This document shows positions 19,887 to 29,066 of a stretch of 64,000 nucleotides of DNA, in pieces. Both the position numbers and the translations under genes were made by a program. The notes beneath the pieces were generated by a model. It was not told the origin of the DNA. It was given only the letters and a program-made list of their open reading frames with translations, and did not search any database. Position 1 is the first letter of the stretch. The number at the start of each line of letters is the position of its first letter. This DNA is from Pseudomonas sp. GM78 (GTDB taxonomy: Bacteria; Pseudomonadota; Gammaproteobacteria; Pseudomonadales; Pseudomonadaceae), in assembly GCF_000282475.1 (NCBI RefSeq), contig NZ_AKJF01000075.1, forward strand, positions 36,633 through 100,632. Reading direction: 5' to 3'.

Positions 19887-19963
19887 CGGGGTATAGCGCA
19901 GTCCGGTAGCGCGCCTGCTTTGGGAGCAGGATGTCAGGAGTTCGAATCCCCTTACCCCGACCA
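19887..19963 (+). tRNA. tRNA-Pro (anticodon TGG), copy 2
   Basis: Exact 77-base duplicate of the tRNA-Pro at 19634, with its own terminator downstream. It follows immediately after a strong terminator with no visible promoter of its own, so its expression would depend on read-through. Confidence 0.96.
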
Positions 19964-19967
19964 TACT

Positions 19968-20004
19968 AAAAATCCTCGTATCGAAAGATACGGGGATTTT
20001 TTTT
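19968..20004 (+). terminator. Terminator of the tRNA cluster
   Basis: Stem AAATCCTCGTATC / GATACGGGGATTT with a GAAA tetraloop and an eight-base T run, directly after tRNA-Pro copy 2. Confidence 0.92.
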
Positions 20005-20040
20005 GCCTGCGAAAAACATAAGGGCACTGCTAAAACCAAT

Positions 20041-20128
20041 GTGGGAGCTAGCCTGCTGGCGATTGCGCTATGTCAGTCAACACGATGCTGACTGTTTCGA
20101 CGCTATCGCTAGCAGGCTAGCTCCCACA
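20041..20128. repeat. Inverted pair of REP elements
   Basis: Inverted REP copies (GTGGGAGCTAGCCTGCTGGC and its mirror CTAGCAGGCTAGCTCCCAC) separated by about 40 bases, between the tRNA cluster and the end of ndh. A GCTAGC variant replaces the GCGAGC core of the element at 3026. Confidence 0.88.
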
Positions 20129-20138
20129 GGTTTTTACA

Positions 20139-21437
20139 TCAGTGCAGCTTCAGGCGCGGCTCGGTCCCGCGTCCGATCTTGCTGCCCAGCATCAGCATCG
20201 CCGTGCGGAACGGCCCGTATAGCGCCATCTGGTGCATGCGGTACAGCGACACGTAGAACATCCGCGCCAGCCAGCCTTCCAGCATGACGCTACCGGTCAG
20301 GTTACCCATCAAGTTACCCACAGCCGAAAAACGCGACAGCGAGATCAGCGACCCGTAGTCGGTGTACTTGTACGAAGGCAGAGGCTTGCCTTCAATCCGC
20401 AGTTTCAGCGATTTGGCCAGTAACGAAGCTTGTTGATGCGCAGCCTGGGCGCGCGGCGGCACATTGCGATCAGTGCCCGGTTGCGGGCAAGCCGCGCAGT
20501 CACCGAAGGCGAAGATGTTCTCGTCACGGGTGGTTTGCAGGGTGGGCAGCACTTGCAGTTGATTGATACGGTTGGTTTCCAGGCCGTCGATGTCCTTGAG
20601 GAACCCTGGCGCACGGATCCCGGCGGCCCAGACTTTCAGGCTGGCGTTGATCACTTTGCCATCCGCGGTGATCAGGCTGTCGGTCGTCACCTCGCTGACG
20701 GCGGCGTTGGTCATCACGTTCACCCCGAGTTTTTCCAGGGTCTTGTGCACCGGCCCGCCGATCCGCTCCGGCAGGGCCGGCAACACCCGTGGCCCGGCTT
20801 CGATCAGGGTGATGTGCATGTTTTCCGGTTTGATCCGGTCCAGGCCATAAGCCGCCAGTTCATGGGCGGCGTTATGCAGTTCGGCGGCCAGTTCGACCCC
20901 GGTGGCACCGGCACCGACGATGGCGACGCTGATCTGCTCGACCTTGTCGGTCTGCCCCGCGTGGGCGCGCAGGTAGTGGTTGAGCAATTGCTGATGGAAG
21001 CGCTCGGCCTGCTTGCGGGTGTCCAGGAACAGGCAGTGCTGCGCCGCGCCCAGGGTGCCGAAATCGTTGGTGGTACTGCCGACGGAGATCACCAGCGAGT
21101 CATAAGGCACTTCGCGGGCGGGCACCAGTTCCAGCCCGGCTTCATCATAAGTGGCGGCCAGCTGGATTTTTTTGTTGGCGCGATCAAGCCCGCTCATGCG
21201 CCCCAGCTGGAACTGGAAGTGGTTCCATTTTGCCTGGGCCACATAGTTGAGTTCGTCTTCGGACGAGTTCAGCGACCCGGCCGCGACTTCATGCAGCAGC
21301 GGTTTCCAGATGTGGGTGAGGTTCGCGTCGACCAGCATCACGCTGGCCGTGCCGCGCTTGCCCAGAGTCTTACCCAGACGGGTAGCCAACTCCAGACCGC
21401 CGGCGCCGCCGCCGACAATTACAATACGATGGGACAT
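20139..21437 (-). CDS. ndh: Type II NADH:quinone oxidoreductase
   Basis: A 432-residue peripheral membrane flavoprotein that passes electrons from NADH to quinone without proton pumping. FAD-binding IVIVGGGAGGLELA (residues 4-17) is followed by the second, NADH-binding fold AIVGAGATGVELAAEL, the quinone-side AAHQQASLLAKSL and YKYTDYGSLISLS, and an amphipathic C-terminal membrane anchor. ATG 21437 gives the standard MSHRIVIVGGG start. No terminator apart from the REP pair is visible downstream. Confidence 0.95.
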   Translation of the reverse strand: MSHRIVIVGGGAGGLELATRLGKTLGKRGTASVMLVDANLTHIWKPLLHEVAAGSLNSSEDELNYVAQAKWNHFQFQLGRMSGLDRANKKIQLAATYDEAGLELVPAREVPYDSLVISVGSTTNDFGTLGAAQHCLFLDTRKQAERFHQQLLNHYLRAHAGQTDKVEQISVAIVGAGATGVELAAELHNAAHELAAYGLDRIKPENMHITLIEAGPRVLPALPERIGGPVHKTLEKLGVNVMTNAAVSEVTTDSLITADGKVINASLKVWAAGIRAPGFLKDIDGLETNRINQLQVLPTLQTTRDENIFAFGDCAACPQPGTDRNVPPRAQAAHQQASLLAKSLKLRIEGKPLPSYKYTDYGSLISLSRFSAVGNLMGNLTGSVMLEGWLARMFYVSLYRMHQMALYGPFRTAMLMLGSKIGRGTEPRLKLH

Positions 21438-21497
21438 GGGGATAACTCGCAAGGCTAAAGGAAATCGGTGCAATTACCCGAGCGAGCGCCAGGCAGC

Positions 21498-21671
21498 TCA
21501 TAGCGTCAGGTAACTGATAAAACGGCTCAACAGGCCCAAACCAATGGTCACTGCCAATACCAGCACCAGAAGCATCCACGGCCGGAAAGGCCGGCGCTCG
21601 ACACGGTGTTGGGACAGTTGCAGATACGCTTCGACATGCTTTTGGTCTTCGGGGTTCAGGCGGCTGGTCAT
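21498..21671 (-). CDS. DUF3094 family small membrane protein
   Basis: A 57-residue protein, MTSRLNPEDQKHVEAYLQ at the N-terminus, then a basic ERRPFRPW turn and one transmembrane helix (MLLVLVLAVTIGLGLLS). It matches the short DUF3094 family of pseudomonads by length and the R-P-F-R-P-W segment. The function is unknown. It is 60 bases upstream of ndh on the same strand and probably transcribed with it. Confidence 0.75.
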   Translation of the reverse strand: MTSRLNPEDQKHVEAYLQLSQHRVERRPFRPWMLLVLVLAVTIGLGLLSRFISYLTL

Positions 21672-21722
21672 AAAGGCCTCGTCAGGTAGACGTTGCTGAA
21701 GGTGAAGAAGCTACAGGCAGAC

Positions 21723-22250
21723 TCAACGAACGTTGAACGGAGCATAGCCGCTGTCCGGAACAGGCTCGACGCTCACCTTGTCGTCCAGTCGAATGATGCC
21801 ACTTTGTAACACCCGGGCGGTGATTCCGCCATGTCCGCGCACGGCCTGGAACGTCCCGGGGCCTAGATTGTGTTGCAGGCGTGCGCAGGGCTGGCACCAG
21901 CCGGTGGTTTCGAAAATCGCCTGGCCGATGCGGAAACGCCGGCCCTTGAGGCTGAACAGGTTGATGCCGCTGATAACGAGATTGCGCCGCAGATCTTCAG
22001 GCTTGACCGGTTGATCGTCCGGGCGGCCCATGAGCGAGCTGATCACTGCCAGATGCTCCCACTGGATCAACGTCACCTGCCGCGCATTGCGTACGCCAGG
22101 TCGCGCGCGATCACCAGTCAAGCCGGCCTCCAGTCGCGCTTCCACGGCATCCAGTTCGATCATCGGCACGTGAGGTTCGGGGCGCACGCCGATCCAGCGT
22201 ACGCGGCCGATCTGCGTCACTTGGGCAATCAGTTCCTGCAGTGGGCTCAC
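21723..22250 (-). CDS. MOSC domain-containing protein
   Basis: A 175-residue protein of the MOSC sulfurase-like family: core LEAGLTGDRARPG, QVTLIQWEHL, RRNLVISGINL, and the conserved cysteine in TGWCQPCARL, then GHGGITARVLQSG. MOSC proteins bind a sulfur or molybdenum cofactor through this Cys; some YiiM/YcbX-type members reduce N-hydroxylated compounds. The GTG start at 22250 overlaps the preceding DUF1780 stop (GTGA), so the pair is coupled. The substrate is not identifiable. Confidence 0.8.
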   Translation of the reverse strand: MSPLQELIAQVTQIGRVRWIGVRPEPHVPMIELDAVEARLEAGLTGDRARPGVRNARQVTLIQWEHLAVISSLMGRPDDQPVKPEDLRRNLVISGINLFSLKGRRFRIGQAIFETTGWCQPCARLQHNLGPGTFQAVRGHGGITARVLQSGIIRLDDKVSVEPVPDSGYAPFNVR

Positions 22251-22873
22251 AGGCTGATCCCGACGTCGAACACGATGCTGCGTCCCAGGTTGCTGCGCAG
22301 GAAATCCGGCGCATCGGGATGTGCGAACAACACACGGGCGAAGGTCGGGCCCACCAGCGACAGCGAGCGCCAACCCTGGCGGAGGTATTCGGTGGGCGGC
22401 GGGAAATGGCTGTTGAGGTCCAGCACTTCGCGCTTGAGGCTGGCGAAGGCAATGATGTCCAGCTCACCCAGGTCCATGCCGCGTTCTTTGTAGTTGTGCG
22501 CTTTTTTGCGCAAGGTCGGCGCCAGCCGCAGCAAAAATTCGTTGGCCGGTATGCGCCGGGGCTTGGCCTCGCGCCGGACCAGCTGGCTCAGGGAGAACGC
22601 GCTACGCCGCCGTTGCAATTCGTCGCGCCATTCATCATTGAGGCGCCGGCCCTCGTCGAGGACGAAGAACACCTCGAAACTGGCGTCGCGAAACAACACG
22701 TCCGGCGGTTCTCCTGCCGGGGCGAATTCGTCGGCGCGGTAGGGAATGTTCAGGCCTTGCAGCAGGCGCTGGCAGACCCAACGCTCTCGCTCCCATTTGC
22801 GGGCATTGGACAGGAACGCGTTGGCTTGCTCGGCCGCAATGGTCAGCAGGCGTAAGTAATCTGAGTCATCCAT
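22247..22873 (-). CDS. DUF1780 domain protein (putative nuclease-like fold)
   Basis: A 208-residue cytoplasmic protein starting MDDSDYLRLLTIAAEQANAF, with ERERWVCQRLLQGLNIPY and an acidic/basic core (FEVFFVLDEGRRLNDEWRD). It is recognised as the Pseudomonas DUF1780 family. It is paired with the MOSC gene through a 4-base overlap. A nuclease-like fold is a family-level idea and is not shown by this sequence. The start at 22873 was chosen by family length; the upstream frame extension enters the benK control region. Confidence 0.7.
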   Translation of the reverse strand: MDDSDYLRLLTIAAEQANAFLSNARKWERERWVCQRLLQGLNIPYRADEFAPAGEPPDVLFRDASFEVFFVLDEGRRLNDEWRDELQRRRSAFSLSQLVRREAKPRRIPANEFLLRLAPTLRKKAHNYKERGMDLGELDIIAFASLKREVLDLNSHFPPPTEYLRQGWRSLSLVGPTFARVLFAHPDAPDFLRSNLGRSIVFDVGISL

Positions 22874-22976
22874 AGGCCCAAGCTTAGCGCTCAAATCTGA
22901 TCGCAAAGAAAACAGTTTGTCGCACGGGTGCAAATACCGCTTCGAAATTCCCGCCTGCAACACCTCATGACGCCTC

Positions 22977-23039
22977 TGCACAAAACGGATAGCGATCTGC
23001 GTGATGCGGATATTGACCTGCGTCCGAGCCCTCTAGCAT
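22977..23039 (+). promoter_or_regulatory. Double XylS/BenR-type operator and promoter of benKEF
   Basis: Two direct repeats of TGCA-N6-GGNTA form: TGCA-CAAAAC-GGATA (22977-22991) and TGCG-TGATGC-GGATA (22998-23012), separated by exactly 6 bases as at the Pm promoter of TOL plasmids. After a further 21 bases comes TAGCAT (23034-23039), a -10-like element at the same distance as in Pm. The operator points to activation by an AraC/XylS-type regulator such as BenR, not encoded in this window. Confidence 0.82.
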
Positions 23040-23104
23040 CGGCTGTACGGACGTAAGCCGTATTCCCGATGCTCTTAAAAGAAAAACAACAAGAGATGAA
23101 CGCC

Positions 23105-24472
23105 ATGCGCAAAATCGACGTACACGAGGTTATCGACAAGGCTCGTTTCAACCGCTTTCACTGGATGGTGCTGTTCTGGTGTGCCCTGATCATCATCTTC
23201 GACGGTTACGATCTGGTGATCTACGGCGTGGTTCTGCCGATGTTGATGAAGGAATGGGGGCTCAGTCCCCTGCAAGCGGGCGCACTGGGCAGTTATGCAT
23301 TGTTTGGCATGATGTTCGGCGCGCTGTTCTTCGGCCCGCTGTCGGACAGGATCGGCCGCAAGAAAGCCATCACGATATGCGTGATCCTCTTCAGCGGTTT
23401 CACCGTGCTTAACGGCTTCGCCAGGAACCCCACGGAGTTTGGTATCTGCCGCTTCATTGCCGGCCTGGGCATTGGTGGCGTGATGCCCAATGTCGTGGCG
23501 TTGATGAACGAATACGCGCCGAAAAAGATCCGCAGCACCCTGGTGGCGATCATGTTCAGCGGCTACTCGGTGGGCGGCATGCTGTCCGCCGGGCTGGGCA
23601 TCGTGCTGATCCCGAGCTTCGGCTGGCAGTCGGTGTTCTACGTGGCGATCCTGCCGTTGCTGCTGTTGCCGCTGATCATGTATTTCCTGCCCGAGTCGGT
23701 GGGTTTCATGCTGCGCCAGGGGCGCAATGAGGAAGCCCGCCACATCCTCCAGCGGATTGACCCGGCCTACGTCGCACAGGCTGATGACCAGTTGCACATG
23801 ATTGAAGTGAAGGGCACGGGCACCCCGGTGTTGCAGTTGTTCCGCGAAGGCCGTGCACTGCGTACGCTGATGTTGTGGCTGGCGTTTTTCTGCTGCCTGC
23901 TGATGGTCTACGCCTTGAGTTCCTGGCTGCCGAAACTGATGGCCAACGCCGGCTACAGCCTGGGCTCGAGCCTGTCGTTCCTGCTGGTGCTGAATTTCGG
24001 CGCGATCTTCGGTGCAGTCGGCGGCGGTGTACTGGGTGACAAGCTCAACCTGCCGCGCGTGCTGTCGGTGTTCTTTGCCATGGCGGCAGTGTCGATCACC
24101 CTATTGGGCTTCAACAGCCCGATGCCGGTGTTGTACCTGCTGATCGCCATCGCTGGCGCCACCACCATCGGTTCGCAGATTCTGCTGTACGCCTGCGCCG
24201 CCCAGTTCTACTCCATGAACATTCGGTCCACGGGCCTTGGCTGGGCTTCGGGCATCGGGCGCAACGGTGCGATCGTCGGGCCATTGCTGGGTGGTGCCTT
24301 GCTCGGGATCAGCTTGCCGCTGCAACTGAACTTCATGGCGTTTGCCTTGCCCGGTGCGATTGCCGCCATCGCCATGACGGTGTTCGCCATCAGCAGTCGG
24401 CGCAGTGCCCGACAATCACTATCAGGCGCGCAACAGGGCGCGTCTGGTGGAGCTGTCGGCGAGGCTTCATGA
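23105..24472 (+). CDS. benK: Benzoate/aromatic acid:H+ symporter, MFS AAHS family
   Basis: A 455-residue 12-helix major facilitator of the aromatic acid/H+ symporter family. N-terminus MRKIDVHEVIDKARFNRFHW, then the DGYDLVIYGVVLP signature of helix 1, the DRIGRKKA loop 2-3 motif and RFIAGLGIGGVMPN. It is closest by memory to BenK of P. putida. Starts at 23069 and 23096 are in frame; 23105 was chosen for its AAGAG ribosome site and match to BenK. It overlaps benE by 4 bases. Confidence 0.88.
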   Translation: MRKIDVHEVIDKARFNRFHWMVLFWCALIIIFDGYDLVIYGVVLPMLMKEWGLSPLQAGALGSYALFGMMFGALFFGPLSDRIGRKKAITICVILFSGFTVLNGFARNPTEFGICRFIAGLGIGGVMPNVVALMNEYAPKKIRSTLVAIMFSGYSVGGMLSAGLGIVLIPSFGWQSVFYVAILPLLLLPLIMYFLPESVGFMLRQGRNEEARHILQRIDPAYVAQADDQLHMIEVKGTGTPVLQLFREGRALRTLMLWLAFFCCLLMVYALSSWLPKLMANAGYSLGSSLSFLLVLNFGAIFGAVGGGVLGDKLNLPRVLSVFFAMAAVSITLLGFNSPMPVLYLLIAIAGATTIGSQILLYACAAQFYSMNIRSTGLGWASGIGRNGAIVGPLLGGALLGISLPLQLNFMAFALPGAIAAIAMTVFAISSRRSARQSLSGAQQGASGGAVGEAS

Positions 24473-25686
24473 AGACCTTGATGCGCGACTTTTCCCTGTC
24501 GGCGGCCGTCGCTGGATTCATCGCCACGGTGATTTCCTACGCGGGTCCCCTGGTGATCATTTTCCAGGCCGCCGAGGCTGCGCACCTCTCACGGGAAGTG
24601 CTGTCGTCGTGGGTCTGGGCGATTTCCATCGGCAGCGCCGTGCTCGGCATCGGCCTGAGTTTGCGCTACCGCGTGCCGGTCATCATCGCGTGGTCGGCGC
24701 CCGGTTCGGCGCTGCTGGTGGCGTTGTTGCCAGGGATCTCCCTGCCGGAAGCGGTGGGTGCCTATCTGGTCAGCAGCCTGATCATTTTCCTGGTCGGGGT
24801 CTCGGGGGCGTTTGACCGGATCATCGGCAAGCTGCCGGCAGCGGTGGCGGCGGCGATGCTGGCGGGGATTCTGTTCAGCTTCGGCACCGGGCTGTTCGTC
24901 TCGTTGCAGGGCAAGCCGTTGCTGGTGCTGGCGATGTTTGCCACGTACCTGGTCTGCAAACGGCTGATGCCGCGGTATGCGGTACTGATGGTGCTGCTGG
25001 TGGGCTGCTCGATGGCGTTGCTCGCCGGTGATCTGCATCGCGAGGCGCTGGTCATCGGCTTGGCCACGCCGGCGTGGATCACCCCGGCGTTCAGCCTCAG
25101 CGCAACGCTGAACATCGCCTTGCCGCTGGTGATGGTGACGCTCACCGGCCAGTTCGTTCCCGGCATGGCGGTGTTGCGCGCCAGCGGCTACGCCACGCCA
25201 TCGGGCCCGATTATCGCCAGCAGCGCTTTGGGCACGGCCCTGTTGGCGCCGTTCGGATGCCACGGGCTGAACCTGGCGGCGATTACAGCGGCCATTTGCA
25301 CGGGACGAGAGGCCCACGAAGACCCCGGCAAGCGTTATGTGGCCGGGGTGGTGGGAGGCCTGTGTTACCTGGTGCTGGGGATCTTCGGCGCCACCCTGGT
25401 CTCCCTGTTTTCGGCATTCCCCAAGGAGTTGATCGCGGCCCTCGCCGGATTGGCGCTGTTCGCGGCGATTGCCGGTGCGCTGGCGGGCGCGATGGCGGTG
25501 CCAAGCGATCGCGAAGCCGCACTGGTGACCTTTCTCACCACCGCCTCGGGCATGTCGCTGTTTGGGTTGTCCGCGGCTTTTTGGGGGCTGATTTTCGGCA
25601 TGGTCACCCATTTGATGTTGAACAGCCGTCGCGCCGTTGCTCGCAGTGAGCCCACTGCTGAAGCACTTCTACCTGTCGATCAATAA
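24469..25686 (+). CDS. benE: Benzoate/H+ symporter BenE family transporter
   Basis: A 405-residue inner-membrane protein of the BenE family, with about 12 hydrophobic helices and the sequence [20 protein letters not shown] near the start. The [22 protein letters not shown] and [18 protein letters not shown] regions are family hallmarks. It starts within the benK stop (ATGA) and precedes the porin gene by 17 bases, so it forms one uptake operon with two inner-membrane carriers of different families. Confidence 0.9.
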   Translation: MKTLMRDFSLSAAVAGFIATVISYAGPLVIIFQAAEAAHLSREVLSSWVWAISIGSAVLGIGLSLRYRVPVIIAWSAPGSALLVALLPGISLPEAVGAYLVSSLIIFLVGVSGAFDRIIGKLPAAVAAAMLAGILFSFGTGLFVSLQGKPLLVLAMFATYLVCKRLMPRYAVLMVLLVGCSMALLAGDLHREALVIGLATPAWITPAFSLSATLNIALPLVMVTLTGQFVPGMAVLRASGYATPSGPIIASSALGTALLAPFGCHGLNLAAITAAICTGREAHEDPGKRYVAGVVGGLCYLVLGIFGATLVSLFSAFPKELIAALAGLALFAAIAGALAGAMAVPSDREAALVTFLTTASGMSLFGLSAAFWGLIFGMVTHLMLNSRRAVARSEPTAEALLPVDQ

Positions 25687-25703
25687 AAATAAGAGAAAAA
25701 ACG

Positions 25704-26972
25704 ATGAAACAGATTCTTCCAACAACCGGTTCAGTGTTGTCCATGGCTGTCGTCTCGGGTTTCTCCACCGGCGCGATAGCCGCCGAGGGCGGTTTCATCG
25801 AAGACACCACGGCCACCTTGCAAGCACGCAATTACTACTTCAGCCGCGACTATTCCGACATCGTCGGGGCCAATCAGCAATCGAAGGCCGAAGAGTGGGC
25901 GCAGGGATTCATCCTCAACGTCAAATCGGGTTATACAAAGGGCACTGTCGGGTTCGGCGTGGATGTGATCGGCCTGCTCGGGCTCAAGCTCGACAGCAGC
26001 CCGGATCGGGTCAATACCGGTTTGCTGCCGGTGCAGGATGACGGGCGGGCGGCGAACGATTACAGCCGTCTGGAGGGCGCCTTGAAGATGCGCTACTCCA
26101 AAACCGAACTGAAAGTGGGGGAGTTGCAACCCAACCTGCCGGTGCTGGTGTTCAGCGATATCCGGCTGCTACCGCCCAGCTATCAGGGGGCGAGCATCAG
26201 CTCCAGCGAGATCAATGGCCTGACGCTGCAGGGCGGGCATTTGAATTCCACCAGCCTGCGCAACGAGGCCGGTGACGAAAAAATGCAGGCCATGCTCGGT
26301 CATGTCCCGCAACGTCAGGTCAGCAGTGACGGCTTCAATTTTGCCGGGGCCGATTACGTCTTCAACGATAAACGCAGCTCGGTCAGCGCCTGGTACGGGC
26401 AACTGGAAGACATCTACAACCAGCGCTTCCTGGGGCTCAAGCACAGCCAGCCGATGGGTGACTGGGTATTGGGGGCCAACCTCGGCTACTTCGATTCGCG
26501 CGAGGACGGCAAAAAACTGCTGGGCAATATCGACAACCAGGCGTTCTTTTCGCTGCTGTCGGCCAAGCGTGGCGGCCACACATTTTATCTCGGCTATCAG
26601 GGCATGTTCGGCGACAGTGCGTTCCCACGGGTGTTCGCCAACATCTCACCGCTGGGCAACGAAGTACCGACCTATGAGTTCGCCTTCACCGATGAACGCT
26701 CCTGGCAGGCGCGTTACGACTATGACTTTGCGGCCCTGGGAGTACCGGGGTTGACCAGCACCGTGCGCTACATCAGCGGCAACAATGTCAATACCGGCAA
26801 GGGGTATGAGGGCAAGGACCGTGAACGTGACCTGGACATCGGCTATGTGCTGCAGAGCGGCAGCCTCAAAGGCCTCGGCATCCGTGTGCGCAATGCGATG
26901 GCGCGGTCCAACTACCGCAGTGACATCGATGAAAACCGCTTGATCCTGAGTTACACCTGGACGCTGCTCTGA
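25704..26972 (+). CDS. benF: BenF-like OprD-family outer membrane porin
   Basis: A 422-residue porin with a ~27-residue signal peptide ending IAAEG, then [21 protein letters not shown], the opening of OprD-family channels. It continues with strand-rich repeats and a C-terminal strand ending [10 protein letters not shown]. Family members such as BenF, OpdK and VanP pass aromatic carboxylates. Position behind benK-benE indicates benzoate-type acids. The exact substrate is inferred from neighbours. It is convergent with the DUF2790 gene. Confidence 0.88.
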   Translation: MKQILPTTGSVLSMAVVSGFSTGAIAAEGGFIEDTTATLQARNYYFSRDYSDIVGANQQSKAEEWAQGFILNVKSGYTKGTVGFGVDVIGLLGLKLDSSPDRVNTGLLPVQDDGRAANDYSRLEGALKMRYSKTELKVGELQPNLPVLVFSDIRLLPPSYQGASISSSEINGLTLQGGHLNSTSLRNEAGDEKMQAMLGHVPQRQVSSDGFNFAGADYVFNDKRSSVSAWYGQLEDIYNQRFLGLKHSQPMGDWVLGANLGYFDSREDGKKLLGNIDNQAFFSLLSAKRGGHTFYLGYQGMFGDSAFPRVFANISPLGNEVPTYEFAFTDERSWQARYDYDFAALGVPGLTSTVRYISGNNVNTGKGYEGKDRERDLDIGYVLQSGSLKGLGIRVRNAMARSNYRSDIDENRLILSYTWTLL

Positions 26973-26985
26973 GTGCCAGGGCGGA

Positions 26986-27228
26986 TCACAGGCTGCTGGT
27001 GCAATCACCGATGACGTTGTAGGTCACGCGGCGTGTCTGGCCCTGATGGTCGACATAGACCATGGTCGCTGGTACAACGCCGCACGCGGTGGCGGTGTCT
27101 GACACAGAAACCACCTTGGCGATGTCCAGCGGCTGGGCCGGGTTGTACAGGACAGCGAGGGGCTCGTTTTCAGCGGCCATGGCCGAGGTGGCGACGAGAG
27201 TCAGAAACAGGCTGATCAAGGTTTTCAT
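26986..27228 (-). CDS. DUF2790 domain small periplasmic protein
   Basis: An 80-residue exported protein: signal peptide MKTLISLFLTLVATSAMA-AENEP, mature part of about 60 residues with two cysteines (ATACGVVP...GDCTSSL) and the MVYVDHQGQTRRVTYNVIG segment that marks the Pseudomonas DUF2790 family. The function is unknown. The frame remains open far upstream on the minus strand inside the LysR gene; the ATG at 27228 starting the signal peptide is the credible start. Its upstream 120-base gap is shared with the divergent LysR regulator. Confidence 0.75.
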   Translation of the reverse strand: MKTLISLFLTLVATSAMAAENEPLAVLYNPAQPLDIAKVVSVSDTATACGVVPATMVYVDHQGQTRRVTYNVIGDCTSSL

Positions 27229-27348
27229 TATGGCGAGCTCCATGTGGATTCGATGGGTAAAGTCTAGTCTTTGCCACCGCTGGATAAAGGGGCGAACGCC
27301 TGATACAGCCTTACATGAAACGTAACAGTCAGCGGCCGAGGGAGGCTT

Positions 27349-28281
27349 ATGGATTTGCTTAACAACTTGCGCGTGTTCGTCCGTGTCGTGGACTGCGCAA
27401 GTTTCACCGCCGCCGCCGACGCGCTGCAATTGTCCACCGCGCAGGTCTCGCGCCTGGTCGCGGACCTGGAGCAGCACGTACAAGCTCGCCTGCTGCAACG
27501 CACCACGCGGCGCTTGAGCCTGACCGAGGCCGGTGAACGATTCCTGCTGCGCAGCCGGCTGATACTCGAAGAAATGGAAGAGGCGACCGCGGAGGCTCGC
27601 GGTGCGCATCTCAAGCCAAGTGGACGGTTGAGGGTGCACAGCATGAACGGCATGGGGGTGCTGATCACGCCGCTGGTTGCCCGCTACAGCGAGCTTTATC
27701 CCGATGTGGTGATCGAGCTGACCCTGTCGCAGCGCAATCCCGATCCGCTGGAGGAAGGTCACGACGTGGTGATTTCGACGGCCCAGGAATTGGCCGATTC
27801 GCAATTGGTCGCCCAGGTCGTCGGGCAGTTTTACAGTGTGCCCTGTGCTTCCCCGCAATACCTGCAACGCCGGGGTGTGCCGGATCATCCGCGGGCGCTG
27901 GACGATCATCAGTGCTTGCGCATGCTCGACCCGCTGTACAGCGATCAGTGGCTGTTTCAGGACGAGGAGGGCGAGCATGCGGTCAGCCCATCCAGGACTT
28001 TTCAGTGCAATGTTGCCGAGTCGATGGTCAAGGCGTCGGAGGCCGGCATGGGCATCAGCCTGATCCCGTTCTACACCGCCACGCGTTCCTTGAGCGACGG
28101 CACCTTGATGCGTTTGCTACCGGACTATCGGCCTCGTCAGCGTAATGTGTATGCGCTGTATCCGTCGCGGCGCTTTCTCGATGCCAAGGTCCGCACTTGG
28201 GTGGACTTTCTCAAGACCGAGCTGCCCAGGCTGTTCGCCGAGCATGAAGCGGTGATCAACGATCCCCTGCATTGGGCGTGA
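27349..28281 (+). CDS. LysR-family transcriptional regulator
   Basis: A 310-residue LysR regulator with an N-terminal winged helix-turn-helix (NLRVFVRVVDCASFTAAADA, residues 6-25, then LSTAQVSRLVADLEQ) and an effector domain of the CrgA/DmlR-like subfamily (LRVHSMNGMGVLITPLV, DVVISTAQEL). Divergent from the DUF2790 gene, so that gene is a candidate target, with autoregulation likely. It is not a BenR-type regulator, so it does not explain the double box before benK. The inducer is unknown. Confidence 0.88.
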   Translation: MDLLNNLRVFVRVVDCASFTAAADALQLSTAQVSRLVADLEQHVQARLLQRTTRRLSLTEAGERFLLRSRLILEEMEEATAEARGAHLKPSGRLRVHSMNGMGVLITPLVARYSELYPDVVIELTLSQRNPDPLEEGHDVVISTAQELADSQLVAQVVGQFYSVPCASPQYLQRRGVPDHPRALDDHQCLRMLDPLYSDQWLFQDEEGEHAVSPSRTFQCNVAESMVKASEAGMGISLIPFYTATRSLSDGTLMRLLPDYRPRQRNVYALYPSRRFLDAKVRTWVDFLKTELPRLFAEHEAVINDPLHWA

Positions 28282-28357
28282 AGTCGAGGGGTCGGCAGAG
28301 GGCGGTGTAGACTGAAGGCCTGTTCTCTATCGGCAAGACAAGGGAGTGTGCCCCGTC

Positions 28358-29047
28358 ATGATCGGCGCCGAGTTGCTGTCACCCGCAACCCTCACGGTGG
28401 GGTGGCTGGTCTATGTGCCGGTGCTGATCTGGGCCGTTGCGCGAGTGTCCTGGGTCGAGCTGTTCAGCGACAGTCGTCGCCAGCATTTGCTGTTCGGCAC
28501 GGTGTTCGCGCTGTTCGCGCTGTGGCTGGTGCGGCGGGATTTCGATACCGGCGTGTCCTATCACTTTATCGGCATGACTGCAGTGACCCTGTTGCTCGAC
28601 TGGCCGCTGGCGATCGTTGGCGCACTGGTGGCGCAAACGGGACTGGTGCTGCTGGGCCGTCAGGACCTTGTGGCCATGGGGGTCAATGGCGCGCTGTTCA
28701 TTTTGTTGCCGGTGTTGATCACCGAATGCTGTGCGATTCTGGTGGAGCGCGCGCAGCCGCGAAATCCCTTCGTGTATATCTTCGTGTCCGGTTTTTTCGC
28801 AGCAGCCCTTACAGCGTTGCTGTGCCTGGGGCTGTCGCTGACGTTGTTGTGGTACGACGAGCGGTTTGCCATGCCTTACTGGCTAGAAGACTTCATCGGC
28901 TACCTGTGGCTGCTCATTTTTCCGGAGGCGTTCATCAACGGCATGGTGGTCAGCGCGCTGGTGGTGTTCTGCCCGGAATGGCTGGAGACCTTCAATCGCA
29001 CGCGTTACCTGTCGGCGCCCTGGAAGGACGACGACCCCAAGTCTTGA
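28358..29047 (+). CDS. Energy-coupling-factor-type ABC transporter permease (CbiM-related)
   Basis: A 229-residue membrane protein with 6-7 hydrophobic helices, of the Pseudomonas group of CbiM-like permeases (MIGAELLSPATLTVGW..., SYHFIGMTAVTLLLDWPLAIV, EAFINGMVVSALVVFCPEWLETFN, ending SAPWKDDD). CbiM/NikM proteins bind Ni or Co as the substrate module. Here the typical N-terminal metal-binding MHIPDG is not present and no ATPase partner lies nearby, so the transport role is uncertain. Start ATG 28358 follows GGGAG; a GTG at 28346 is less likely. Confidence 0.7.
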   Translation: MIGAELLSPATLTVGWLVYVPVLIWAVARVSWVELFSDSRRQHLLFGTVFALFALWLVRRDFDTGVSYHFIGMTAVTLLLDWPLAIVGALVAQTGLVLLGRQDLVAMGVNGALFILLPVLITECCAILVERAQPRNPFVYIFVSGFFAAALTALLCLGLSLTLLWYDERFAMPYWLEDFIGYLWLLIFPEAFINGMVVSALVVFCPEWLETFNRTRYLSAPWKDDDPKS

Positions 29048-29066
29048 TCCCTTCAAGCCCGCCGTT

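Noticed and set aside
23069-23104. Upstream in-frame start for benK
   Set aside because: It would add 12 residues not found in BenK. The AAGAG ribosome site at 23105 is better placed.
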